Shown: one piece after another, positions 15,994 to 25,047 of the stretch
Layout: each line of letters starts with the position of its first letter
Numbering within the stretch: the first letter of the stretch is position 1
From: Amycolatopsis jejuensis
Lineage (GTDB): Bacteria; Actinomycetota; Actinomycetes; Mycobacteriales; Pseudonocardiaceae
Direction of reading: 5' to 3'
Assembly: GCF_000717335.1 (NCBI RefSeq)
Contig: NZ_JNYZ01000029.1
Span: 62,001-126,000, forward strand
Length of the DNA stretch: 64,000 nucleotides
Notes under the pieces: model-generated
The model's database searches: none
Seen by the model: the letters and a program-made list of their open reading frames with translations, nothing else
Told to the model about the DNA's origin: nothing
Program-made: the position numbers and the translations under genes

Positions 15994-17064
15994 ATGGAGT
16001 TCGGCATCTTCATCCCGAGTGCCCGCAACGGGTACATCATGTCCGAGACCGCCCCGCAGTACTCGCCGACGTACGACCACATGCGCGAGATCATCACCAC
16101 CGGCGAGGACAACGGCTTCTCGTTCGCGCTCTCGCTCTCGGCCCTGCGCGGCCACGGCGGGACGACCGGTTTCTGGGACGACGCACTGGAGTCGATGACC
16201 CAGATGGCCGCGCTCGCCCGGGACACCACCGCCATGAAGCTGGTCGGCTCGGTGAACATCCTCGCCATCCACCCGGCGATCGCAGCGCGGATGGCGATGA
16301 CGATCGATTCGATCTCGGACGGCCGGTTCTCGCTCAACATCGTCCCCGGCGGCTGGCATCCGCGCGAGCTGGAGACCATGAAGGTCTGGCCGGGTTACGA
16401 GTACAACTCCTACCGCTGGCAGTACGCGGGCGAGTACTGCCAGGTCGTGCGCGAGCTGTGGGAGAACGGCGTCTCGAACTTCCATGGCGAGTACTTCCAG
16501 TACGAGGACCTGCGGATGGGCCCGAAACCGGGGCACCCGATGAACATCGTGTGCGCGGGCACGTCCGACGACGCGATCAAGTTCACCACCCGCTACGCCG
16601 ACTACTCCTTCCGCCTGGCCTGGGGCGGGCAGGACGCGCTGCGCGAGGTCGTGAACCGCTTCAACTCGCAGATGGACGAAGCGGGCCGCACCATCCGCCC
16701 GTACGTCGCGCTCGGCGTCGTCATGGCCGACACCGACGAGGAGGCCGAGGCGAAGCTGCAGAACTACGTGGACCACGCCGACATGAAGGCCATCGAGTAC
16801 ATGATCGGCGGCGCGCTCACCGACTCCGCGGAGGGGGGCACGTCGGAGATCCTGGCCAGCATGGACCGCAAGGGTTCGGTGCAGATGTCGACGGACTTCA
16901 TCACCGGGTCGCCGGAGAGCATCGCCCGGCAGCTCGACGAGTGGGCCGAGATCGACGTCGCGGGTTACATGCTGATCTTCCCCGACTACGTCGAGGACAT
17001 CAAGCGGATGGGCCGTGAGGTGTTCCCGCTGATGAAGAACTTCACCGCGGCGCAACCCGCCTGA
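15994..17064 (+). CDS. RutA-like FMN-dependent pyrimidine-type monooxygenase
   Basis: A 356-residue LLM monooxygenase. It follows E. coli RutA closely in pattern: FGIFIPSARNGYIMSETAPQ, DFALS-like FSFALSLSALRGHGGTTGFW, then IAARMAMTIDSISDGRFSLN, then YRWQYAGEYCQVVRELWENG and MNIVCAGTSDDAIKFTTRYA. RutA cleaves the uracil ring between N3 and C4 with FMNH2 and O2. Here the missing RutB and the altered neighbours mean the substrate may be a different N-heterocycle or cyclic amide. It should depend on the flavin reductase at 23751. ATG 15994 is preceded by GAAAGGAAACC. Confidence 0.87.
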   Translation: MEFGIFIPSARNGYIMSETAPQYSPTYDHMREIITTGEDNGFSFALSLSALRGHGGTTGFWDDALESMTQMAALARDTTAMKLVGSVNILAIHPAIAARMAMTIDSISDGRFSLNIVPGGWHPRELETMKVWPGYEYNSYRWQYAGEYCQVVRELWENGVSNFHGEYFQYEDLRMGPKPGHPMNIVCAGTSDDAIKFTTRYADYSFRLAWGGQDALREVVNRFNSQMDEAGRTIRPYVALGVVMADTDEEAEAKLQNYVDHADMKAIEYMIGGALTDSAEGGTSEILASMDRKGSVQMSTDFITGSPESIARQLDEWAEIDVAGYMLIFPDYVEDIKRMGREVFPLMKNFTAAQPA

Positions 17065-17092
17065 TCCGCCACCCCGGGAAGGACGGAAAACC

Positions 17093-18589
17093 ATGGCGAC
17101 AACGACCGAAACGCTGCCTGATTCATTGCGGGCGAACGTCGAGAAGGCCCGCCGGATGCTCATCGGCGGGGACTGGACCGAGGCTGACTCGGGCCAGACG
17201 CTGCCGGTGTGCGATCCCTCGACCGGCCAGGTCGTGGTACCGGCTCCGGCGGGCGATGCGTCCGATGTGGACCGGGCGGTCGCGGCGGCCCGCACGGCGC
17301 TGACCGGACCGTGGCGGCTGATCACCCCGCAGGAACGCGGGAAACTGTTGTGGCGCTTGGCGGACCTGGTCGAAACGCATGCGGACGAGCTGGCCGCGCT
17401 CGAAGCGCTCGACGTCGGGATGCCGATCAACGAAGCCCGTTTCGTCGACGTTCCCTTCTCGGTGGACATCCTCCGGTACTACGCGGGCTGGCCGACGAAG
17501 ATCACCGGCGACACCATCCCGGTCTCGTTCCCGGCGAACTTCGGCGGCCCGTACCACGCGTACACGCGGCGGGAGCCGGTCGGTGTGGTGGGTGCGATCG
17601 TGCCGTGGAACCTGCCGTTGATGATGGCGGTCAAGAAGCTCGCCCCGGCGCTCGCGACCGGCAACACCATCGTGGTCAAGCCTGCCGAGCAGACCCCGCT
17701 GTCGATCGCGCGGCTGGCCGAGCTGGTGCTCGAAGCCGGGATTCCCGAAGGCGTCTTCAACTACGTCAGCGGATACGGCGAAACGGCCGGAGCCGCGCTG
17801 GTCGAGCACCGCGGCGTCGACAAGATCACCTTCACCGGCTCGGTGGCCACCGGGAAGGCGATCGCCCGGGCCGCGACCGGCACGCTCAAGCGGGTTTCCC
17901 TGGAGCTGGGCGGGAAATCGCCGAACATCATCTTCGGCGACGCCGACCTGCCCGCCGCGATCGCGACCGCCGGACTGGCGATTTTCGCCTGCCAGGGCGA
18001 AAGCTGTATCGCCGGTTCGCGGCTGTACGCGCATCGCAGCGTGTACGACGACGTCGTGGCCGGGCTCGCCGACCGGGCGCGCTCGATCAAACTCGGCCCG
18101 GGCCTCGATCCGACCACCGAAATGGGGCCGATGATCTCGCCCGAGCATCGCGAGAAGGTACTGGGCTACCTGGGAATCGGGCGGTCCGAAGGTGCCGAGG
18201 TCGTGGCCGGGGGCGGACCCTGGGGCGAGCAGGGCTGGTTCGTGCAGCCGACGGTGCTCACGAACGTCGCCCGGGATTCCCGGATCGCGCGCGAGGAAAT
18301 CTTCGGCCCGGTGCTGTCGGTGGTGCCGTTCGACTCCGACGAGGAGGTGCTGGACCTGGCCAACGACAGCGATTTCGGCCTGGGTGCCGGAGTGTGGACG
18401 CGTGATGTCGGGCGGGCGCACCAGGTCGCCGCGGCGCTGCAGTCCGGGCAGGTCTGGGTGAACTGCTACCAGGCGGTCGACGCCGCGCTGCCGTTCGGTG
18501 GGTACAAGCAGTCCGGCTGGGGCCGCGAGACCTGCAAGGAGAATCTCGACGAGTACCTGGAGCTCAAGACGGTCGTGGTCGGGCTCTGA
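17093..18589 (+). CDS. Aldehyde dehydrogenase (NAD(P)+-dependent)
   Basis: A 498-residue ALDH. The catalytic cysteine is in [10 protein letters not shown] (about residue 305), the general-base Glu in [10 protein letters not shown] (near 271), the cofactor loop in [10 protein letters not shown] (near 248), and the C-terminal [13 protein letters not shown] motif is intact. It would oxidise the aldehyde or semialdehyde released downstream of ring opening. Its TGA overlaps the ATG of the GMC gene (TGATG), so alcohol and aldehyde oxidation are probably coupled in sequence. Confidence 0.93.
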   Translation: MATTTETLPDSLRANVEKARRMLIGGDWTEADSGQTLPVCDPSTGQVVVPAPAGDASDVDRAVAAARTALTGPWRLITPQERGKLLWRLADLVETHADELAALEALDVGMPINEARFVDVPFSVDILRYYAGWPTKITGDTIPVSFPANFGGPYHAYTRREPVGVVGAIVPWNLPLMMAVKKLAPALATGNTIVVKPAEQTPLSIARLAELVLEAGIPEGVFNYVSGYGETAGAALVEHRGVDKITFTGSVATGKAIARAATGTLKRVSLELGGKSPNIIFGDADLPAAIATAGLAIFACQGESCIAGSRLYAHRSVYDDVVAGLADRARSIKLGPGLDPTTEMGPMISPEHREKVLGYLGIGRSEGAEVVAGGGPWGEQGWFVQPTVLTNVARDSRIAREEIFGPVLSVVPFDSDEEVLDLANDSDFGLGAGVWTRDVGRAHQVAAALQSGQVWVNCYQAVDAALPFGGYKQSGWGRETCKENLDEYLELKTVVVGL

Positions 18590-20103
18590 TGGCAACCTAT
18601 GACTACGTGGTAGCCGGCGGCGGGACGGCGGGCTGTGTGCTCGCCGCCCGGCTGTCGGAGAATCCGGACGTCTCGGTGCTGCTGCTGGAAGCCGGTGGCG
18701 ACGAGCGGCGGCCGGACGTCGAGGACCCTGGCGCGTGGCCGGTGTTGCTCGGCGGCGACGCGGACTGGGGCTGGGAAACCACGCCGCAAGCCGGCACCGG
18801 CAGGGCGATCCCGGCCCCGCGTGGCCGGGTGCTCGGCGGATGCGGGTCGATCAACGTGATGGCGCACCTGCGCGGCTACCGCGGTGACTTCGACCGCTGG
18901 GCCGCCGCGGGGGCGACCGGCTGGGATTACGCCGGGGTCCTGCCGTATTTCCGGCGTTCCGAGGACGTCCCCGGCGGCGATCCGGCGTACCGCGGGCGCG
19001 GCGGCCCACTGCGGCCGCGGCCGATCGCGAAACCGCATCCGCTCAGCGAGGCACACGTCGACGCCGCGCGGCGGGCCGGGCACCGGGTGGCCGCCGACCT
19101 CAACGACGGCGAACTGCTCGGCGCGGGCCTTCACGATCTGCTGATTCGGGACGGGCGAAGGGAAAGCGCGGCGACGGCGTACCTGCGTCCGGCGATGGAC
19201 CGGCCCAACCTGACCGTCCGGCAGGGAGCGGAGGTGCACCTGCTGGCGGTGAAGGACGGCCGGTGCCTCGGCGTCGAGTACGTCGTGGCCGGTACCCAGG
19301 AATGGGCGGCGGCGGGGAGCGAGGTGCTGCTGTGTGCCGGTGCGGTGGCGTCGCCGCGGCTGCTGATGCTGTCCGGCATCGGACCCGCGGACGAATTGGC
19401 CGCGCTGGGTATCCGGGTCACCGCGGATCTCCCCGGTGTCGGCCGGAACCTGCAGGACCACGTGCTGCTGGCCGGGATCCGGGTGGAGGCCGAGCGGCCG
19501 CTCCCGCCGCCGGGCGGGAACTACGCCGAGGCGACCCTGTTCGCCAAGACCGATGCCGCGCAGGACGGGCCGGAACTGCAGATCGTGCAGGTCCAGGTCG
19601 ACTACCACCTGCCGTGGCAGGCCCCGGCGGACAACAGTTTCACGTTCGGCGTCGGGCACATGCGCCCGCGTAGCCGGGGCACGATCCGGCTCGATCCGGC
19701 CGGCGCGCCGCTGATCGACCCGGGGTACCTCACCGAGGAATACGACCTGGACCAGCTGATCGCCGGGATCGAGGAGGTGGACCGGCTGGTCAGCACCGGC
19801 GCGTTCGCCGAATGGGGCGGCAAGTCGCAGACCGGCTTGCTGCTGCAGATGGACCGGGCCGAGCTGGAACGGACAGTGCACGACGCAGTCAGCAGTTTCT
19901 TCCACCTGTCCGGCACCTGCCGGATGGGTGCCGACGGAAATGCGGTGGTCGATCCGGCACTGCGCGTGCACGGGGTGGAACGGCTTCGGGTGGTGGACGC
20001 TTCGGTGATGCCGGAACCCGTGTCCAGCAACCCCAATGCGGCCACGGTGATGATCGCCGAGAAGGCCGCGGATCTGGTCCTCGGGCGGGCAGAACCGCGG
20101 TGA
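18589..20103 (+). CDS. GMC-family FAD-dependent oxidoreductase
   Basis: A 504-residue GMC oxidoreductase (choline/alcohol dehydrogenase type). The ADP-binding [14 protein letters not shown] is at residues 8-21, [19 protein letters not shown] near 79-97, and the active-site pair is HLSGTCRMG (His near 438) and [18 protein letters not shown] near 480. No signal peptide is seen. It should oxidise a primary alcohol to an aldehyde, fitting the adjacent ALDH. Both ends overlap neighbours (TGATG), so it is translated as part of the 11735 operon. Confidence 0.92.
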   Translation: MATYDYVVAGGGTAGCVLAARLSENPDVSVLLLEAGGDERRPDVEDPGAWPVLLGGDADWGWETTPQAGTGRAIPAPRGRVLGGCGSINVMAHLRGYRGDFDRWAAAGATGWDYAGVLPYFRRSEDVPGGDPAYRGRGGPLRPRPIAKPHPLSEAHVDAARRAGHRVAADLNDGELLGAGLHDLLIRDGRRESAATAYLRPAMDRPNLTVRQGAEVHLLAVKDGRCLGVEYVVAGTQEWAAAGSEVLLCAGAVASPRLLMLSGIGPADELAALGIRVTADLPGVGRNLQDHVLLAGIRVEAERPLPPPGGNYAEATLFAKTDAAQDGPELQIVQVQVDYHLPWQAPADNSFTFGVGHMRPRSRGTIRLDPAGAPLIDPGYLTEEYDLDQLIAGIEEVDRLVSTGAFAEWGGKSQTGLLLQMDRAELERTVHDAVSSFFHLSGTCRMGADGNAVVDPALRVHGVERLRVVDASVMPEPVSSNPNAATVMIAEKAADLVLGRAEPR

Positions 20104-22490
20104 TGACCGGCCCGTACCTGATGTCCGATCCTGCTCCGGTGATTCCGCGGCACGCCATCGCCCCGCGGCGGGTTCTGGGGCACACTACCGGGATGGTCCG
20201 GCCGCCGACAGGGGATGCAGACGCCGCCGACGAGCCAGGGGCGCTGCCGCTGGAGCTCACCCGGTTCATCGGGCGGCGGCGGGACCTCGCGCTCGCCCGG
20301 CATGCGCTGGAACGGTCCCGGCTCGTCACGCTCACCGGCACCGGCGGGGTCGGCAAGACCCGGCTGGCGTTCCAGCTCGCCCGCGAGGTCGCGCGGGCGT
20401 TCGCCGACGGCGTGCACGTCGTCGCCCTCGCCGACGTCCAGGACCCGGCGCTGCTCGGGCACACCGTGAACACGGCAGTCGGGATCCGCGAGACGTCGGC
20501 GCAGTGGCAGCTGGAGACCTTGGTCGAGCATTTGCGCGACCGGCAGGTGCTGCTGGTGCTGGACAACTGCGAGCACCTGGTGGCGGCCACCGCCACGCTC
20601 GCCGACGCGCTGCTTCGCGCATGCAGCAAACTCACCGTGCTGGCGACCAGCCGGGAGGCGCTGAACATCGCCGGCGAGGCGGTCGTGCCGGTGCCCCCGT
20701 TGTCGACGCCGGACCCGGATCAGGAGCTCACCGAGGCGACGGTCGCGCAGAGCGAAGCGGTGACGCTGTTCGCCGACCGGGCCGCTGCGGCGATCCCCGG
20801 ATTCGAGGTGACCGCGGCAAACCGGCGGGCAGTCGTGGAACTGTGCCGTCTGCTCGACGGCATCCCGCTGGCGATCGAGCTGGCCGCGGTGCGGCTGCGG
20901 GTCTTGCCGCTGCCGGAGCTGCTCTCCCGGATGGGGAACCGGTACCGGCTGCTGACCCAGGGCAGCCGCACCGCCCCGGCGCGGCACCAGACGCTGCGCG
21001 CGTCGATCGACTGGACCTACGACCTGTGCACCCCGGCCGAACGGCTGCTCTGGAGCCGCCTCGCGGTTTTCTCCGGCGGGTTCGGCCTCGATGCCGCCGA
21101 AGCGGTCGCATCCGGCGGCGAGATCGAGCCCGCGGAGGTGCTGGACCTGGTCGCGGCGCTGGTCGACAAGTCCATTCTGACCAGGGTCGCGGATGCGCGC
21201 GAGCCGCGGTACCAGATGCTGGAGACGATCCGGCAGTACGGGACCGAGCGGCAGGCCGGTTCGGCGGAGCTGAGCCGCGCGCATCGGGAGTGGTTCGTGA
21301 CGCTCGCCGAGCACGCGGACGCCGACTGGTCCGGCCCGCGGCAGGCGGAGTGGCTGGAGCGGCTCCGATGGGAGCACGCGAACCTCCGGGCCGCCCTGAA
21401 CTCGTCGCTCGCCGACGACGCCCAGAGCGGATTGCGGCTGGCGTGGTCGATCGAAAACTATTGGCTGGCAAGGGGTTTCCTCAGTGAAGCCCGGCACTGG
21501 CTGAACCAGCTGCTCGCCGCCGCGCCCGAACCGACGGTGGACCGCGGCCGCGCGCTGCGGCTCGCCGCCTGGCTGGCCATCCTGCAGGGCGACCACCACG
21601 TGGTACCCCCGTTGCTGGAGGAGGCCGAGCGGATCGCGGACCCGCTGCTGGCCGTGTTCGTCGCGCAGACCTGGGGTCTGCTCGCGTTGTTCAGCGGTGA
21701 CCTGGAATTCGCCATCGAGCGGCTGGAGGATTCCGTCGCCGCGTTCGCCGCGCGGGGACACCGCACCGGCGAGATCCACTCGATGTTCGAAGCCGGGCTG
21801 GCGCTGAGCCTGGCGGGGGAGAGCGAGCGGGCCTCGGCGTGGCACCTCCGGTGCCAGGAGGTCGCGACGCCGATCGGCGAGGCGTGGTGGCGGTCGTTTT
21901 CGTTGTGGGCCTTCGGGGTGGAGAAATGGCGGCAGGGCGACAACGTCGCGGCGGCCGAGCTGGAACGCGAGAGCCTGCGGCTGAAGCGCCCATTGGAGGA
22001 CCAGCTGGGCCACTCGGTGTGCCTGGAAGCGATGTCGTGGATTGCGGCGTCCGACGGCGATGCCGAACGCGCCGCCCGGTTGCTCGGTGCGGCGGATGCG
22101 TTGCTGCGCAAGGTCGGACTGGCGCTGGAGGGCATTCCGCGGATGTGGGTGTACCACCTGAAGGGCGAAGGTGACGCTCGCCGCCGGGCGACCGAAGGCG
22201 GGTTCCGTACCGCGTACGCGTCCGGGGCGGCGATGCCGGTGGAGGCGGCGGTCGCGTACGCGCTGGGGGAGGCCGTGGCGGCGCCGGTGGCGGAACCGGC
22301 GCGGGAACCGTTGTCCCGCCGGGAACAAGAGGTGAGCGAGCTGGTGGCGAAGGGGATGACGAACCGGGAGATCGCCTCGGTACTGGTGATTTCGGTGCGG
22401 ACCGCGGAGAAACACGTGGACAACATCCTGGCCAAGCTGGGACTGGCCAACCGGACGCAGCTCGCCGCGCACGTCGCCGGGCGGGCCTGA
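20103..22490 (+). CDS. Large ATP-binding LuxR-family regulator
   Basis: A 795-residue protein starting at ATG 20103, which overlaps the GMC stop. Walker A is GTGGVGKT at residues 79-86, Walker B VLLVLDNCEHL near 147, followed by LATSREALNIAGE, giving an NB-ARC-type STAND ATPase. A helical repeat region spans about 400-690. The last 65 residues are a LuxR HTH (LSRREQEVSELVAKGMTNRE and TAEKHVDNILAKLGLANRTQ). It may sense a pathway ligand and activate the cluster beside the TetR repressor. A shorter start at ATG 20193 would also keep all domains. Confidence 0.88.
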   Translation: MTGPYLMSDPAPVIPRHAIAPRRVLGHTTGMVRPPTGDADAADEPGALPLELTRFIGRRRDLALARHALERSRLVTLTGTGGVGKTRLAFQLAREVARAFADGVHVVALADVQDPALLGHTVNTAVGIRETSAQWQLETLVEHLRDRQVLLVLDNCEHLVAATATLADALLRACSKLTVLATSREALNIAGEAVVPVPPLSTPDPDQELTEATVAQSEAVTLFADRAAAAIPGFEVTAANRRAVVELCRLLDGIPLAIELAAVRLRVLPLPELLSRMGNRYRLLTQGSRTAPARHQTLRASIDWTYDLCTPAERLLWSRLAVFSGGFGLDAAEAVASGGEIEPAEVLDLVAALVDKSILTRVADAREPRYQMLETIRQYGTERQAGSAELSRAHREWFVTLAEHADADWSGPRQAEWLERLRWEHANLRAALNSSLADDAQSGLRLAWSIENYWLARGFLSEARHWLNQLLAAAPEPTVDRGRALRLAAWLAILQGDHHVVPPLLEEAERIADPLLAVFVAQTWGLLALFSGDLEFAIERLEDSVAAFAARGHRTGEIHSMFEAGLALSLAGESERASAWHLRCQEVATPIGEAWWRSFSLWAFGVEKWRQGDNVAAAELERESLRLKRPLEDQLGHSVCLEAMSWIAASDGDAERAARLLGAADALLRKVGLALEGIPRMWVYHLKGEGDARRRATEGGFRTAYASGAAMPVEAAVAYALGEAVAAPVAEPAREPLSRREQEVSELVAKGMTNREIASVLVISVRTAEKHVDNILAKLGLANRTQLAAHVAGRA

Positions 22491-22499
22491 GCCGTATTC

Positions 22500-22517
22500 A
22501 TACCGACCAGTCTGAAT
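22500..22517. promoter_or_regulatory. TetR-type operator, copy 3 (upstream site of the 22589 gene)
   Basis: ATACCGACCAGTCTGAAT lies directly upstream of the -35 box of the promoter before the LLM gene at 22589. It is a weaker palindrome than copy 4, 55 bases downstream. Confidence 0.6.
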
Positions 22518-22519
22518 GA

Positions 22520-22549
22520 TTGACGGACCGGCAGCTCGCTGCCTATGGT
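22520..22549 (+). promoter_or_regulatory. Promoter of the 22589 LLM / flavin reductase unit
   Basis: TTGACG (22520-22525) and TATGGT (22544-22549) are separated by 18 bases. Transcription would begin near 22556, inside operator copy 4. This arrangement of operator, -35, -10, operator is what a repressed promoter should look like. Confidence 0.6.
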
Positions 22550-22554
22550 AGTAC

Positions 22555-22572
22555 ATACCAACTAGTCGGAAC
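22555..22572. promoter_or_regulatory. TetR-type operator, copy 4 (at the start site of the 22589 gene)
   Basis: ATACCAACTAGTCGGAAC overlaps the predicted transcription start, 16 bases before ATG 22589. The first 17 bases are identical to copy 6 except at one position. Confidence 0.75.
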
Positions 22573-22588
22573 TTAGAGCGGAGCGGAC

Positions 22589-23731
22589 ATGCACACGGGA
22601 CTGACGCTGGTCTTCCAGAACCTGGAGCGGCAACGGGCCGACGGGGACGTCTACGCGCACGAGCTGGGCTACGCGGCGAGGGCCGAGACGCTGGGGTTCG
22701 ACTCCGTGTGGACGCCGGAGCACCATTTCACCGACTACCAGCTCACCCCGAACGTGCCGCAGTTCCTGTCCTGGGTGGCGGGGCAGACGAGCCGGGTGCG
22801 GCTCGGCACGATGGTGTCGGTGCTGCCGTGGCACGACCCGATCCGGGTCGCGGAGAGCTTCACCATGCTCGACCACCTCTCCGGCGGCCGGTCGCTGCTC
22901 GGCATCGGCCGCGGGCTCGGCCGGGCCGAGTTCGAGGGCTTCCAGGTCGAGATGGGCCGGTCGCGGCGGCTGTTCACCGAGTACACCGAGGCGATCACGA
23001 GCGCGCTGGAGACCGGGGTGCTCGAGTACCAGGGCGACGTCTACGCGCAGCCGCGGGTGGACATCCGGCCGGAACCGCACAGCTCGTTCCGCGGCCGCAC
23101 GTTCGCCTCGGCCGTGTCGCCGGAGTCGATCGACCTGATGGCCCGGCTCGGCATCGGCCTGATGGTGATCGCGCAGAAGCCGTGGGACACGGTGAAAACC
23201 GAACTGGCCACGTATCGCAAGCGGTTCTTCGAGATCAACGGCCACGAGGCGCCGAAACCGGTGGTGTGCGTGTTCGTCGGCGTGGCGCCGACCGAGCGGG
23301 AGGCGGAGCAGCTGCGAGACGTGTACCTGCAGCGTTATGCACTTTCGACGGTCGAGCACTACGAGTTCGACAACGTCGGCTTCGCGCAGATCGAGGGGTA
23401 CGAGTACTACGCGGGCCTCAGCCGCAACATCGCCCGTCACGGCATCGACAAGTTCAGCAGCTTCCTCGCCGACCTCCAGGTGTGGGGCACGCCGGACCAG
23501 GTCGTCGAGAAGCTGCTCGGATACGTCGAATTCCTCGACGCGGGCGCCGTGCTGCTGGTCCCGGCGTACGGCGGGATGCCCCCGGAGGTCGCCGACGCCA
23601 ACTTCGACCTCCTCACGCGCGAGGTGCTGCCCGCGCTCAAGGCACACGACGTCGGCGGCGACATCGGCGTGCGCTATGCGGAAGAACCGGTCCGGGACGA
23701 GGCGCAGGCGGGTCTCGGCTCGCCACGGTGA
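22589..23731 (+). CDS. LLM-class flavin-dependent monooxygenase
   Basis: A 380-residue luciferase-like protein. Landmarks are AETLGFDSVWTPEHHFTDYQ near residues 32-51, FTMLDHLSGGRSLLGIGRGLG near 91-110, and VWGTPDQVVEKLLGYVEF near 301-318. The EHHF motif places it with FMNH2-dependent monooxygenases. The next gene encodes a flavin reductase 19 bases downstream, so the two form a two-component system; the reductase could also serve the RutA homologue and the LLM at 11735. Controlled by two TetR-type operators. Confidence 0.88.
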   Translation: MHTGLTLVFQNLERQRADGDVYAHELGYAARAETLGFDSVWTPEHHFTDYQLTPNVPQFLSWVAGQTSRVRLGTMVSVLPWHDPIRVAESFTMLDHLSGGRSLLGIGRGLGRAEFEGFQVEMGRSRRLFTEYTEAITSALETGVLEYQGDVYAQPRVDIRPEPHSSFRGRTFASAVSPESIDLMARLGIGLMVIAQKPWDTVKTELATYRKRFFEINGHEAPKPVVCVFVGVAPTEREAEQLRDVYLQRYALSTVEHYEFDNVGFAQIEGYEYYAGLSRNIARHGIDKFSSFLADLQVWGTPDQVVEKLLGYVEFLDAGAVLLVPAYGGMPPEVADANFDLLTREVLPALKAHDVGGDIGVRYAEEPVRDEAQAGLGSPR

Positions 23732-23750
23732 ACGGGAAAAGGTGAGGGAA

Positions 23751-24251
23751 ATGATCGAACCGGAGCTGTTCAAGGCAGTGATGGCGGCCGCCCCGGGGCC
23801 CGCCGCGGTGGTGACGGCGATCGGGGCCGACGGGATGCCGTGCGGGCTCACCGTGTCCGCGGTGTGTTCCGTTTCGCTCGACCCGCCGCTGGCGCTGGCC
23901 TGTCTCGGCCGCGAGTCGAACACGCTGGCCGCAGTGCTGGCCGGACGCGCGTTCACGATCAACTACCTGGCCGGCGGCCGGGAAGAGCTGGCCCTGCATT
24001 TCGCGACCAAGTCGGACCGCAAGTTCGATCGCGCGAGCTGGACCGCGCCCGCGGGCGGGACCGGCGGGCCGATCCTCGGCGAGGACGCGGCTGCGTATGT
24101 GGTGTGCCGGCTCGAGGAAACCGTCGAAGCGGGGGACCACGTCATCCTGGTCGGAGCGGTGACCGAAGGCGGCGTCGTCGAGGAGCAGCACGCGCTCGCG
24201 TACGCCCGGCGCGCGTTCTTCACCGGACGGCATCCGGAGCGGGTCGGATGA
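23751..24251 (+). CDS. Flavin reductase (RutF/HpaC family)
   Basis: A 166-residue flavin-reductase-like split-barrel protein. It shows the family pattern PGPAAVVTAIGADGMPCGLT, VCSVSLDPPLALACLGRES, FTINYLAGGREELALHFATK and the C-terminal AYARRAFFTGRHP, including the GDHVILVG strand. It reduces FMN or FAD with NAD(P)H and hands it to LLM monooxygenases. The frame also opens at 23337, but ATG 23751 follows GGTGAGGGAA and matches family length. Its stop overlaps an alternative upstream start of tetR. Confidence 0.9.
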   Translation: MIEPELFKAVMAAAPGPAAVVTAIGADGMPCGLTVSAVCSVSLDPPLALACLGRESNTLAAVLAGRAFTINYLAGGREELALHFATKSDRKFDRASWTAPAGGTGGPILGEDAAAYVVCRLEETVEAGDHVILVGAVTEGGVVEEQHALAYARRAFFTGRHPERVG

Positions 24252-24263
24252 GTGTCCTGCTAC

Positions 24264-24281
24264 AGTCTGAACGGTCGGTAT
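24264..24281. promoter_or_regulatory. TetR-type operator, copy 5 (tetR autoregulation)
   Basis: AGTCTGAACGGTCGGTAT, reverse complement ATACCGACCGTTCAGACT, lies 26 bases before the tetR ATG at 24308. Its right half GGTCGGTAT is identical to that of copy 1. The position suggests the repressor controls its own gene. Confidence 0.65.
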
Positions 24282-24307
24282 CCCTGACGTCGGACGAGGA
24301 GTACGCG

Positions 24308-24967
24308 ATGGCCGCCGCCCAGCGAACGGGAAAGCGCGGCGCCGCGCAGAGCCGCACCCGTGCTCCCCGCGATCCGGACGCCACCCGCAAGGCCCTCGTC
24401 GACGCTTCGCTGAAGCTGTTCGAACAGGACGGGTTCCATGCGACCTCGGTGCAGAAGATCGTCGACGAGGCGAGGCTCACCAAGGGCGCGTTCTACTACC
24501 ACTTCGAAACCAAAGAAGACGTCCTGCACGAGATCCACGACCAGTTCATCGATTTCCAGCTCAAGCGGCTGAACGCGGTGCTCGCCGAGGGCGGCGAGCC
24601 GGACGAGGTGCTGCGCCGGATCATGACCGACGTGCTGATCGAGCCGATCAGCATCTACCGGGCCGAGATTTCCGTCTTCATGCAGGAGCGGCGGTTCCTG
24701 TCGGGCAAGACGTTCGCGTCCATCGGGCGCAAACGCGACGAGTTCGAGCAGCTCGTCACGGAGGTGGTCCGGAAGGGGATCGAGGCGGGCACGTTCAAAG
24801 CGGTCGCGCCGGCGCGGGTGCTGGCGTTCGCGGTGATCGGCGTGGCCGCGTGGGCGCACACCTGGCTCGACCCGCGCGGGGCGATGACGCCGCGGCAGAT
24901 CGGCGACGCCTTCGGCGAGATCGTGGTCGACGGCCTGCGCGCGGGATCGCTGCCGGGAAAAGCCTGA
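24308..24967 (+). CDS. TetR-family transcriptional repressor, probable regulator of the 10-28 kb cluster
   Basis: A 219-residue TetR protein. The N-terminal HTH reads ALVDASLKLFEQDGFHATSV, then LTKGAFYYHFETKEDVLHEI (about residues 30-77). ATG 24308 is chosen because GAGGAG lies six bases upstream; an ATG at 24248 overlaps the flavin-reductase stop but would put the operator inside the coding region. The C-terminal helical domain should bind the inducer. The same palindrome precedes this gene and four other units, which strongly suggests that this protein is the cluster repressor. The ligand is unknown. Confidence 0.9.
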   Translation: MAAAQRTGKRGAAQSRTRAPRDPDATRKALVDASLKLFEQDGFHATSVQKIVDEARLTKGAFYYHFETKEDVLHEIHDQFIDFQLKRLNAVLAEGGEPDEVLRRIMTDVLIEPISIYRAEISVFMQERRFLSGKTFASIGRKRDEFEQLVTEVVRKGIEAGTFKAVAPARVLAFAVIGVAAWAHTWLDPRGAMTPRQIGDAFGEIVVDGLRAGSLPGKA

Positions 24968-25002
24968 GCGGCCTGCTCCCCGGGTACGCCGGGCACCTTG
25001 AA

Positions 25003-25020
25003 ATACCAACTAGTCGGATT
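25003..25020. promoter_or_regulatory. TetR-type operator, copy 6 (mmsA-like operon)
   Basis: ATACCAACTAGTCGGATT lies 27 bases before ATG 25048 and 35 bases after the tetR stop. TTGAAA at 24998-25003 could be the -35 box, which would put the operator between -35 and -10. Confidence 0.72.
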
Positions 25021-25047
25021 GCAGTATTCCGCAGATGAGGTCGAGAA

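Noticed and set aside
19602..22556. Antisense 984-codon frame
   Set aside because: Shadow of the GMC and LuxR genes; low complexity and no start context.
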